From: Spirochaetota bacterium
GTDB taxonomy: Bacteria > Spirochaetota > JAGLSM01 > JAKPMW01
DNA: 10,210 nt
Direction of reading: 5' to 3'
NCBI GenBank assembly: GCA_029548715.1
Contig: JAKPMW010000441.1
Location: 1 to 10,210, forward strand
The translations under genes and the position numbers were made by a program. The notes under the pieces were generated by a model. It ran no database searches. It saw only the letters and a program-made list of their open reading frames with translations, and was not told the origin of the DNA. Below are positions 1 to 6,982 of the stretch, one piece after another (the first letter of the stretch is position 1; every line of letters starts with the position of its first letter).

Positions 1-1
1 G

Positions 2-916
2 ATCCACGGACACACCGTCGAATGCACACACCCACACGGGACACTCGATCTTCGGGGGATTTTGACCCACTCCTGCAATGTGGGCATGATCCAGCTTGCC
101 AGGCGGCTGCGCTCGGAAGAATACCGTTCGTGGCTGGGCAACCTCGGCTTCGGGCAACCAACAGGAATCATGCTCCCCGGTGAGGCGTCCGGAATTCTCC
201 GGCCCGCAAACAAATGGTCGGGACTCTCCAGGTTCATGATCTCAATCGGGTATGAGTGCTCTGTCACCCCTCTTCAGCTTGTCAGGGCGGCATCTGCCCT
301 GGCAACCGGAGGGATCCTGATGCAGCCCATCCTGGTCAAGGCCGTCACCGATCACGAGGGGCATATTCTTGAGGCATCTTCCCCGCTTGTTGTCCGCCGG
401 GTACTGCGACCGGATTCCGCTGCATCGATCATGGCCATTTTGCGCAATGTTGTCGTGGCCGGAACCGGGATTCAGGCCAACCTCAGCGAACTCGAGGCCG
501 GAGGAAAAACAGGAACAGCCTACGTCGCAAAACCGGGAGGAGGTGGGTACTTCAAGACCCGCTATACCGCATCATTCATGGGATTTTTGCCCTGGAAAAA
601 CAGCAATCTTGCCGTGCTGGTCATGATCTATGAACCGAGGGGACAATACGAAGGGGGAACCCTGGCCGCGCCGGTATTCAGGCGGATTGCGCACCGAACG
701 CTCCTCTACCTCAACGAAAAGCTCCCTCCCGTTATCGAGGAGACGGCAATGCAGCGCACTGTGCTCCCCCGTATCGGCCTGGCCATGCGCCGCAGCCTGC
801 TTGCCGCATACAGGCATGATCCGGCTCGCAAGCGGTTTATCCTCAACCCCGATCTGACCGATCATCAGAAAACGGAACTCACGGTCATCTTCCAGAGTGC
901 CGGAATCCTGCATTAG
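2..916 (+). CDS. ftsI: Class B penicillin-binding protein, transpeptidase domain (FtsI-like), 5' truncated
   Basis: This is the C-terminal 304 residues of a peptidoglycan D,D-transpeptidase, which cross-links stem peptides in the periplasm. The reading frame is open from base 2, so the start and the active-site SxxK serine lie outside the window. Two of the three family motifs are visible: SxN as Ser-Cys-Asn (residues 24-26 of the fragment, base 71) followed by VGM, and KTGT at residue 169 (base 506), followed by A. Between them, a GFGQPTGI...PGE segment and a GYECSVTPLQL segment match the FtsI/SpoVD type of class B enzyme better than the elongation type PBP2. The last 60 residues or so are a basic tail with no PASTA domain that I can recognise. 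An internal TTG at 62 is not the true start, because the conserved HG...L...SCN context begins upstream of it. The maf-like gene follows after 21 bases, probably in the same transcript. The family is sure; the septal role and the symbol are inferred from motif wording. Confidence 0.85.
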   Translation: MHGHTVECTHPHGTLDLRGILTHSCNVGMIQLARRLRSEEYRSWLGNLGFGQPTGIMLPGEASGILRPANKWSGLSRFMISIGYECSVTPLQLVRAASALATGGILMQPILVKAVTDHEGHILEASSPLVVRRVLRPDSAASIMAILRNVVVAGTGIQANLSELEAGGKTGTAYVAKPGGGGYFKTRYTASFMGFLPWKNSNLAVLVMIYEPRGQYEGGTLAAPVFRRIAHRTLLYLNEKLPPVIEETAMQRTVLPRIGLAMRRSLLAAYRHDPARKRFILNPDLTDHQKTELTVIFQSAGILH

Positions 917-937
917 GCCGCGGAGAACATACGACAC

Positions 938-2845
938 ATGGATTATTTCGAAACCAGTATCCGCTGTCTTGAGGCTGCGGCTCCGGCACTCGCCCGAAGA
1001 ATCCGGGACGCACGGGAAGAAGCAGGCCTGCGATACCGGATTGAAAAAGCCCGCTCGGGCGATCTGACCATGCTCGTGACGGATACCGAAGGCCATGAAC
1101 GGCTGATGCACAGCCGGCATGATCCCCGCCGCGAAGCCCAGCGAATCGTCGAGAGCAGTGTTGACCCTGAGGCGGATTGCGTTATCGTTGGGGGCTTTGG
1201 GCTGGCCTGGCACATCGAGGCCATCCTCAGGCAGGCCCCTTCAGCCTCCATCGTGGTTGCCGAAGACGAACCGGCTGTCCTTGCGGCAGCCTGCTCGGCC
1301 CGGGACCTGGGCCCCATCCTGGGCGGGGGACGGATTGACCTGGCACTGGGTGAGCGCACGGATGACATTGTGACCCTGCTTGAAGGCAAACCCTCGCGCA
1401 AGGTATCGCTCTTCCTGCATCGCGCGAGTGCGGACCGCAATCCCGGCTTCTACCATAACCTGAAAAACATCCTCTATTCCTGGCTCAACGGCAAAGAAGT
1501 CAATCTGGCAACCCTGATCCGCTTCGAACGGCTCTGGACAAGAAATCTTCTGCGCAACCTTCCCCTGTTTGCCCGGACCCCGGGCGTATCATCGCTGTTT
1601 GGGACCCTCGAGCATGTCCCGGTCTTTGTGGTTGCCGCCGGACCATCCCTCGCAAAAAACATCCACCTGCTGCACGAGGCCCGAAACAAGGGCATCATCA
1701 TCGCGGTGGATACAATCTATAAAGTCCTGCTCGCCCACGGAATCACCCCTGACATCGTCGTTGCGGTCGATCCCCAGTTGATCAACGCCCATTTTATTGC
1801 CGGAGCCTCAAGCAGGACAACCATCCTCGTGGCCGATTCAGCGGTCTCCCCCACCCTGCTTGCCAATCATCAGGGGCCGCGCATCCTCTCGGCTGTCCCC
1901 TTCCCCTTTGCAGCCTGGTTTGAGTCCCTCTTTGGCCAGCGCGGTGCCCTCTCTTCGGGTGGTTCAGTGGCAACCAGCGCCTTTGACCTGGCTGTCCGGA
2001 TGGGCGGAAACCCTGTCATCCTCCTCGGGCAGGATCTCGCCTATGGTGAGTCCCGCATTCACATGCGGGGAACCAGCGGGGAAGAGCGCTGGGAAAATAC
2101 TTGTACCCGGACAACACCGGTCACAAAAAACATGCGGGCATTCTTGCGGGAAAATTGCACCGTACGGGTTCGCTCCTGGGATACCGGCAGTGAAGTCTGG
2201 AGCGACCGGAAATTCCTCACCTTTCTCTGGTGGTTTGAGCGGCAGATCAAAATGCTTGAAGGAACAACCCGCATCATCAATGCGACCGAGGGTGGGGCCC
2301 ATATCACCGGCGCCGAGCACAAAACCCTTCGCTCGGTTCTGGACGAGCTCCCTGAGCGGGAGACCAGGGTCTCCCTCCCCCTCCCGATGGACCCTATGCT
2401 CCCGATGGACCGAGGACAAGCCCTCCTCCCGATGGACCGAGGACAAGCTGGCTCAGCCGTCAGCCTCAAGCCCTGCCTCGAAGCAGCCCGTGAATTTTCC
2501 CGCTTTCTCGAAGACCTGATCCGAAAAACCACCAGGGCCGAAGAGCTCTGCCAAACCGTCATCGAGGGACACGCCCAGGCGTCAGTGGTTTTGCCAGAGC
2601 TTGACGAGACAGACGTATGGATCCATGCCCACCCCGTCTGGTCACGGCTGATATCCTCTTCACTGCAACGTGTCATTCACACTGTCAAGGAGGGCTTTTC
2701 GCTGACGGGCGAAAGCCGTGAAGCCGGGATCCATGGAACCTTTCGCGAGAGTGCCGTACTGTACCATGGAATCGGCGATGCCGCAGCCACCATGCTGCGT
2801 CAGATCCGTTTTTGTATCCTCGAACGCTTTCCCTCTGCCGACTGA
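938..2845 (+). CDS. Motility-associated Maf/DUF115 (MAF_flag10) glycosyltransferase-like protein
   Basis: This 635-residue protein resembles the Maf (motility accessory factor) family, whose members are needed to attach nonulosonic acid-type sugars to flagellins in several flagellated bacteria. The DUF115 core is recognisable at about residues 225-400. A hydrophobic strand is followed by AAGPSL (residues 233-238), then IIAVDTIYKVLLAHGITPD and VVAVDP, and later GGSVATSAFDLAVRMGGNPVILLGQDLAY, the typical Rossmann-like signature of the family. The N-terminal 200 residues contain a second nucleotide-binding-like stretch (VIVGGFGLAWHIE). There is no signal peptide, so action in the cytoplasm is expected. 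The start is ATG 938, with GGAGA about 11 bases upstream. An odd segment at residues 482-504 repeats the motif LPMD(RGQA); it is listed separately. The last 46 bases overlap the end of the convergent membrane protein gene. The family is fairly sure; the flagellar substrate is inferred from the family. Confidence 0.85.
   Translation: MDYFETSIRCLEAAAPALARRIRDAREEAGLRYRIEKARSGDLTMLVTDTEGHERLMHSRHDPRREAQRIVESSVDPEADCVIVGGFGLAWHIEAILRQAPSASIVVAEDEPAVLAAACSARDLGPILGGGRIDLALGERTDDIVTLLEGKPSRKVSLFLHRASADRNPGFYHNLKNILYSWLNGKEVNLATLIRFERLWTRNLLRNLPLFARTPGVSSLFGTLEHVPVFVVAAGPSLAKNIHLLHEARNKGIIIAVDTIYKVLLAHGITPDIVVAVDPQLINAHFIAGASSRTTILVADSAVSPTLLANHQGPRILSAVPFPFAAWFESLFGQRGALSSGGSVATSAFDLAVRMGGNPVILLGQDLAYGESRIHMRGTSGEERWENTCTRTTPVTKNMRAFLRENCTVRVRSWDTGSEVWSDRKFLTFLWWFERQIKMLEGTTRIINATEGGAHITGAEHKTLRSVLDELPERETRVSLPLPMDPMLPMDRGQALLPMDRGQAGSAVSLKPCLEAAREFSRFLEDLIRKTTRAEELCQTVIEGHAQASVVLPELDETDVWIHAHPVWSRLISSSLQRVIHTVKEGFSLTGESREAGIHGTFRESAVLYHGIGDAAATMLRQIRFCILERFPSAD
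2381..2448 (+). repeat. Short in-frame tandem repeat inside the Maf-like gene
   Basis: The 23-base unit CTCCCGATGGACCGAGGACAAGC occurs at 2399-2421 and again, identically, at 2426-2448, a period of 27 bases. Its first 13 bases also occur at 2381-2393, 18 bases before the first full copy. Both spacings are multiples of nine, so the reading frame is kept and the protein reads LPMDPM-LPMDRGQAL-LPMDRGQAG. It lies in the linker after the DUF115 core, where family members are expected to vary. Confidence 0.9.
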
Positions 2846-3507
2846 GACGATCGGGCAGGCGCCTGCTGCACAGGAAAAATATGTGAGCCAATCAGGCTGA
2901 CCCATGCCGCAGCCAGGATTTCAGGAGTACACCAGAGATCAAGGATGGCAGCAAGCACGGCAGATACCATCCCGCTGCAAAACACAAAGCCGCTTCCATA
3001 CTGCCTGCGCCCGAGACATAGCCTGAGACCATATACCGGAAGCGGCAGGCCGGCAAGCATCAGCCAGAAAAAGCCTGCACCGCGAACCGGTTCGACAAGT
3101 CCCGCCGGCGAGATTCGGGCCCCAGTTCCCATGATCCCTTCAAGCGGGAGAACCATCCCCAGACTGGCAATAAACACGCTCAGCCAGACACCAACCCACT
3201 GGACCCTGGAAAGGCTGTCCCGCATGGTCAGGACAAGCCGCAGGCTCCCCATAAGAATCGCCACATACAGGAAGCGGGACAGGATGGATGTATCCGTCCC
3301 AAGCACCTCGGCCAGACGCAGCCAGCTTACCAGCCCCAGGACGATCACGACCAGCCAGCCATCAAGCATGTACAGCCGCCGGGCCCGGAGCTGATCCAGC
3401 GAGACCCGGGCCGTTTTTTTTCGAAGAAGGGGAATCTGGATGCACGAACCGGCGATAAACCCTGTCAGGAAAAGCTCAGCCAAACCGGCAATGGTATTGG
3501 CAGTCAA
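2800..3507 (-). CDS. Polytopic membrane protein of unknown function, coupled to alaS
   Basis: This is a 235-residue, strongly hydrophobic protein that I do not recognise. About seven membrane-spanning stretches can be seen, near residues 5-27, 47-66, 76-94, 103-124, 144-164, 171-193 and 196-213. A short basic and polar tail follows (KRSRIQKR). Short basic loops (RKK, RARR, GRR) separate some of the helices. I see no transporter, kinase or enzyme motif. The start chosen is TTG at 3507, whose bases overlap the alaS stop as TTGA. GGAAGA lies about ten bases upstream, inside the alaS end, and no other start precedes the first hydrophobic segment. The arrangement implies translational coupling to alaS and expression as the last gene of that operon. 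The 3' end runs 46 bases into the opposite-strand Maf-like gene. That it is a real gene is supported by hydrophobic periodicity and coupling; the function is unknown. Confidence 0.75.
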   Translation of the reverse strand: MTANTIAGLAELFLTGFIAGSCIQIPLLRKKTARVSLDQLRARRLYMLDGWLVVIVLGLVSWLRLAEVLGTDTSILSRFLYVAILMGSLRLVLTMRDSLSRVQWVGVWLSVFIASLGMVLPLEGIMGTGARISPAGLVEPVRGAGFFWLMLAGLPLPVYGLRLCLGRRQYGSGFVFCSGMVSAVLAAILDLWCTPEILAAAWVSLIGSHIFPVQQAPARSSQSAEGKRSRIQKRI

Positions 3508-6155
3508 CTGAGCCGTTCTTCCATGATCCGCCGGCCCTCGGCAAGGGCGAGATCGATTTTTGAGGCATCCCTGCCCCCGGCCTGCGCCATATCCTTGCGC
3601 CCGCCACCCGAGCCATCAACGTAGCGCGCTATCTCCCCGATGACAGCCTTGGCATCGAACCCCCGTTCGAGGGCAGCCCCGGAGGCACCCAGGACGAGCA
3701 TGCACTTGCCCTCAGCCTGCCCGGACCCGACAAGAACCACAGCATCCCGGTACCTGTTGCGGATTCCGTCCACGCTCTCCTTGATAACCCTGATCTCGGC
3801 ATCATCAATCCGGCCGACGATGACGCGGACACCGTGTACCACGTCAGCAGCGGCCGCAGCCACTTCAAGCCCATGCAGGGCCAGCGCTGTCTGCAAGCGG
3901 ACCAGTTCCTTCTCGGACCGTCTGGCCTGTTCGAGCATTGTTTCAACCCGCTCCACCAGGGTATCCGGCGCAGTATTGAGCATGCCCGAGAGCGTGGCAA
4001 TCGCATGGGCATCCTGCTGGGCCTGGCGCAGGGCAGCCTGTCCCGTGACGGCCTCAATCCGCCTGACGCCGGATGAGACGGATGCTTCAGAGAGAATACG
4101 CACAAAGCCTATGTCTCCGGTCCGGTCGACATGAGTCCCGCCACAGAGCTCCATTGAAAAATCTCCCACAGAAACAACCCGGACCGACTCGCCATACTTC
4201 TCCCCGAAAAATGCCTTGGCTCCCCGGGAGACTGCCGCCTCGCGGTCCATCTGCTCCTTCAAGACGTCGAGGTTTTGCCGGACCACACGGTTGACGATCT
4301 CCTCAACCCGTCTGAGATCCGCGTCCTCGATCGCCCTGAAGTGGGAAAAGTCAAACCGCAGACGTTCAGCCGAGACATGGGAACCCGCCTGCGCAACATG
4401 GTCTCCCAGCACCTCAATCAGCGCCTGCTGCAAAAGGTGCGTGGCCGTGTGATTGCGTGCAATCGCCCGCTTGCGTTCTTCCTCGACAACAAGGGTGATT
4501 CCCTCCCGGCACCTGATGGAACCACTCTCGACCCTGATGCGATGCAGGTACAGCGAATCACGCCGTATCACATCCAGGACGACAGCAGATCCGCCTGCAG
4601 TCAGAGCAGACCCGGTATCGGCTGTCTGGCCGCCACCCTCGGCGTAAAAGGGCGTCGCTCCCGCAACCAGCCAGCCCTCTTCGCCGGCCTGCAGGCTCTC
4701 GACCCCTGCCTCACTGGTACAGAGAAACACAATCGAGGAGGCGGTCTCAAACTCCCGGTCGCCACGGTACTCGGTCGGAGGCAGGTCAGCAGGAACAAAA
4801 GTCATCGCCTCCGTCTGTGCTCCCTTCCAGCTTTGCCGACCGCGATTTTTCTGTTCTTCCATCAGGGCGGAAAAGCCCGCCATGTCCGCCCTGATTCCCT
4901 CATCCCTGGCTACCTCTTCAGCAATATCAGCAGGGAATCCAAGAGAATCATACAGGTGGAAAATCTGTTCACCAGACAATACCGGAGGCTCCTGCTTTCT
5001 GACGGTATTGATCATGTTTTCCAGTTCGCGCATCCCGGCATCAAGGGTTGCAAAATAACGAACCTCTTCATGCTCAAGAACCTCGACAATCCGGCTGACA
5101 TTCCGCCCGAGTTCGGGAAAAACCTGCCCCATGGTCTTTTCAAGAACAGGAACAAGCTGTGTGAGAAAGGGTCGTGAAAGGCCGAGCTTTTGCCCAAACC
5201 GGAGAGCCCGCCTGAGAATGCGCCGGATCACATACCCGCGCCCGTCATTGGAAGGCATGATCCCGTCCGCAATGGAAAAGGCCAGCGAACGGATATGGTC
5301 GGCGATCACACGCATGGCCACATCCTCGATGGACATGCTCTTTCCGTACGAACGCCCACTCAGGCTGCTGATGGCCTCAAGGAGGGGCAAAAACACATCC
5401 GAATCATAATTTGACTTTGCCCCCTGGAGAACAGCGGTAACCCGCTCAAAGCCCATCCCGGTATCGACGTGTTTGGATGGAAGAGGCGCCAGACTGCCGT
5501 CCGCCTTGCGGTCATACTGGATGAAGACCAAGTTCCAGAGCTCGATATAGCGGCTGCAACCCGCATTGACCCCGCAGACATGCCCGGCAACATGCTGCAG
5601 GTTGCAGGTTCCCTCACCCTGGTCGATATGGATTTCCGAGCAGGGACCGCACGGCCCGGTCTCACCCATCTCCCAGAAATTGTCCTTTTCAGCAAAATAC
5701 ATGATGTGATCATGGGCAATGTCGGTTTCGCTCTTCCAGAGTTCAAACGCCTCGGCGTCCTCGCGATACACCGTCGCATAGAGCTTGTCCTTGGGGAGCT
5801 TCCAGACCGAAGTCAGGAGTTCCCAGGCCCAGCCAATCGCCTCTTTCTTGTAATAATCACCAAAGGACCAGTTTCCCAGCATCTCGAAAAACGTATGGTG
5901 ATAGGTATCCCTTCCAACGTCATCCAGGTCGTTGTGCTTTCCTGAAACCCGCATGCACTTTTGCGTATCAGCCGCCCTGGTATACTCCCGTCGCCCCTGT
6001 CCCAGGAAAATATCCTTGAACTGGTTCATTCCCGCATTTGTGAAAAGAAGGGTCTTGTCACCAACCGGAAGAAGGGATGCCGAAGGCACAACAGTATGCC
6101 CCTTGCTGCGAAAGAATTCGAGAAAATCGTTTCTGATATCCTGGGAGCGTTTCAT
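3504..6155 (-). CDS. alaS: Alanine--tRNA ligase
   Basis: AlaRS charges tRNA-Ala with alanine and hydrolyses mischarged Ser- and Gly-tRNA-Ala. The protein is 883 residues from the chosen start, close to the usual 875-880. The N-terminal class II catalytic region begins with RNDFLEFFRSKGH, with LLFTNAGMNQFKDIF and ETGPCGPCSEIH following. The editing domain has its zinc and catalytic residues as HTATH (His569, His573) and CGGTH (Cys671, His675). The C-Ala domain ends with a glycine-rich GSGGGRKDMAQAGG segment. The frame stays open up to an ATG at 6284, which would add 43 residues. I chose ATG 6155 because AGGAAAG sits ten bases upstream, the conserved N-terminus starts there, and a good promoter lies inside the extension. 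A cysteine- and histidine-rich insert (Cys184, His188, His192, Cys194, Cys200) sits just after the GPCGPC motif. It lies downstream of recX and upstream of the membrane protein gene. Confidence 0.97.
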   Translation of the reverse strand: MKRSQDIRNDFLEFFRSKGHTVVPSASLLPVGDKTLLFTNAGMNQFKDIFLGQGRREYTRAADTQKCMRVSGKHNDLDDVGRDTYHHTFFEMLGNWSFGDYYKKEAIGWAWELLTSVWKLPKDKLYATVYREDAEAFELWKSETDIAHDHIMYFAEKDNFWEMGETGPCGPCSEIHIDQGEGTCNLQHVAGHVCGVNAGCSRYIELWNLVFIQYDRKADGSLAPLPSKHVDTGMGFERVTAVLQGAKSNYDSDVFLPLLEAISSLSGRSYGKSMSIEDVAMRVIADHIRSLAFSIADGIMPSNDGRGYVIRRILRRALRFGQKLGLSRPFLTQLVPVLEKTMGQVFPELGRNVSRIVEVLEHEEVRYFATLDAGMRELENMINTVRKQEPPVLSGEQIFHLYDSLGFPADIAEEVARDEGIRADMAGFSALMEEQKNRGRQSWKGAQTEAMTFVPADLPPTEYRGDREFETASSIVFLCTSEAGVESLQAGEEGWLVAGATPFYAEGGGQTADTGSALTAGGSAVVLDVIRRDSLYLHRIRVESGSIRCREGITLVVEEERKRAIARNHTATHLLQQALIEVLGDHVAQAGSHVSAERLRFDFSHFRAIEDADLRRVEEIVNRVVRQNLDVLKEQMDREAAVSRGAKAFFGEKYGESVRVVSVGDFSMELCGGTHVDRTGDIGFVRILSEASVSSGVRRIEAVTGQAALRQAQQDAHAIATLSGMLNTAPDTLVERVETMLEQARRSEKELVRLQTALALHGLEVAAAAADVVHGVRVIVGRIDDAEIRVIKESVDGIRNRYRDAVVLVGSGQAEGKCMLVLGASGAALERGFDAKAVIGEIARYVDGSGGGRKDMAQAGGRDASKIDLALAEGRRIMEERLS

Positions 6156-6165
6156 TGTCAGTATT

Positions 6166-6172
6166 CTTTCCT
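6166..6172 (-). promoter_or_regulatory. Ribosome binding site deciding the alaS start
   Basis: AGGAAAG on the minus strand, ten bases before ATG 6155. It supports this start over the longer open frame that begins at 6284. Confidence 0.65.
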
Positions 6173-6185
6173 GTCCTGTCATCAA

Positions 6186-6257
6186 TCCCGGAGCGCACCG
6201 GCCCGGCACTACGCACCTGTTCGGCACTACGCACCTGTTCGGCACTGCGCATCCGTG
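6186..6257 (-). repeat. 18-base tandem repeat in the alaS leader
   Basis: On the minus strand the unit AACAGGTGCGTAGTGCCG is present twice without a mismatch (6239-6222 and 6221-6204). A third copy with four mismatches precedes it (6257-6240). A fourth, very degenerate one follows (6203-6186), keeping only little beyond GGTGCG. It lies between the candidate alaS promoter and the alaS start, so it would be in the 5' untranslated RNA. In RNA, GGUGC and the next GUGCC could form a weak five-pair stem with G-U pairs and a three-base loop. If it were translated as an N-terminal extension, it would read as a six-residue repeat with cysteine in each unit (CVVPNR). Confidence 0.85.
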
Positions 6258-6266
6258 TGTCCCCAA

Positions 6267-6295
6267 AGTATCGTGTTTTTCCATTTTCCAGTCAA
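6267..6295 (-). promoter_or_regulatory. Candidate sigma70-type promoter for alaS
   Basis: TTGACT (6295-6290) and GATACT (6272-6267) are separated by 17 bases on the minus strand. The match is five of six at -35 and four of six at -10. The predicted start of transcription is near 6260, giving a leader of roughly 105 bases that contains the 18-base repeat. It lies in the 176-base gap after recX, and would let alaS be expressed apart from the upstream genes. Confidence 0.5.
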
Positions 6296-6331
6296 TCGCA
6301 TCGGGTACACGGTGCAGGGCCCGCAGGCCGC

Positions 6332-6982
6332 TCAGTCATACTCCTCGATCCCTCCGAAAAAGCGCCGCAATGCCTTGCGGGTTGTCTCTGCCGGATAGCC
6401 CCGCCTTGCAAGCAAGGCCCAGGCCTTCTGGTGCACGGAGTGTGAGGTCTCAGACCGGCTGAATCGTTTTTCGAGCAGGCCACAGGCGGTCTCGACAGGA
6501 TCAGCCAGTTCCCCAAGCCCGGCAATCGCCTGCCTGACTGTTTCCGGGTCAAACCCCCGTTGCCCAAGCCACTGGCGAATCGCAAGCGGACCGTCCTTGC
6601 GTCTTTCAAACCGGATCTCTGCCAGATCCCTGGCCCAGGTCCGGTCATCCAGCACCCCCGTCACCTCAGCCAGCAGCACAGCGCAATCAGCATCCGTCAG
6701 GCCGATCCCGTGCGCGGCAAGCAGTTCACGGCAGCGCCGGGCCGGTTTGCGGGTACGACCAAGGACACGCCGCAGGAGGATCCGGGCAGCAAGGAGGGAT
6801 GAGGCTACGGCCGCCAGCATCAGGTCAGCAAGCGGAACGGATACGCCCTCATCAAGGGAAAAAAGAGAGACAACCCGGCTGTGCAACAGCCAGACAAACC
6901 CTTCACTGTCCGTGACATCACATGTCTCTGCATCCACGGGAGAAACATCACAGATCTCAAGGACGGTGGACTGGCAAAGCAT
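6332..6982 (-). CDS. recX: Regulatory protein RecX
   Basis: RecX binds RecA and limits its filament growth and recombinase activity. The 216-residue protein shows the family's three-helix repeats. The middle part has VLDDRTWARDLAEIRFERRKDG (about residues 110-131, with the conserved LDD), then IRQWLGQRGFDPETV. The C-terminal repeat has KAWALLARRGYPAETTRKALRRF (residues 186-208). The N-terminal 60 residues are not RecX-like helices but a predicted beta-rich part, as in longer RecX proteins. The start is ATG 6982, which shares one base with the stop of the upstream gene (TGATG), implying translational coupling. alaS follows 176 bases on. recX next to alaS is a known arrangement in proteobacteria, usually with recA before recX; recA is not here. 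The fragment TCDVTDSEGFVW suggests nothing more specific. The assignment rests on motif recognition. Confidence 0.85.
   Translation of the reverse strand: MLCQSTVLEICDVSPVDAETCDVTDSEGFVWLLHSRVVSLFSLDEGVSVPLADLMLAAVASSLLAARILLRRVLGRTRKPARRCRELLAAHGIGLTDADCAVLLAEVTGVLDDRTWARDLAEIRFERRKDGPLAIRQWLGQRGFDPETVRQAIAGLGELADPVETACGLLEKRFSRSETSHSVHQKAWALLARRGYPAETTRKALRRFFGGIEEYD

Noticed and set aside
572..1213. A 213-residue open frame on the minus strand across the PBP and Maf-like genes
   Set aside because: It spans the junction of two well supported opposite-strand genes and its product shows no motif.
1797..2519. A 240-residue plus-strand frame inside the Maf-like gene
   Set aside because: It is an out-of-frame shadow with Pro/Ser-rich composition, while the overlapping frame carries the conserved DUF115 motifs.
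2855..2866. Perfect 12-base palindrome GCAGGCGCCTGC between the convergent genes
   Set aside because: It would form only a short stem, no T-run follows on either strand, and it lies in the coding sequence of the membrane protein, so I do not call it a terminator.
2945..3394. A 149-residue plus-strand open frame opposite the membrane protein gene
   Set aside because: Its product is rich in Pro, Ser, Thr and Arg, as expected for the reverse strand of a hydrophobic protein gene. The minus-strand frame has clear membrane segments and operon coupling.
4275..5177. A 300-residue open frame on the plus strand across alaS
   Set aside because: It is antisense to a certain gene with intact AlaRS motifs, its translation has no recognisable domain, and long antisense frames are expected at this GC content.
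6311..6331. GC-rich inverted bases after the recX stop
   Set aside because: GGCC/GGCC pairing can be drawn but is short and has no T-run, so it is not supported as a terminator.
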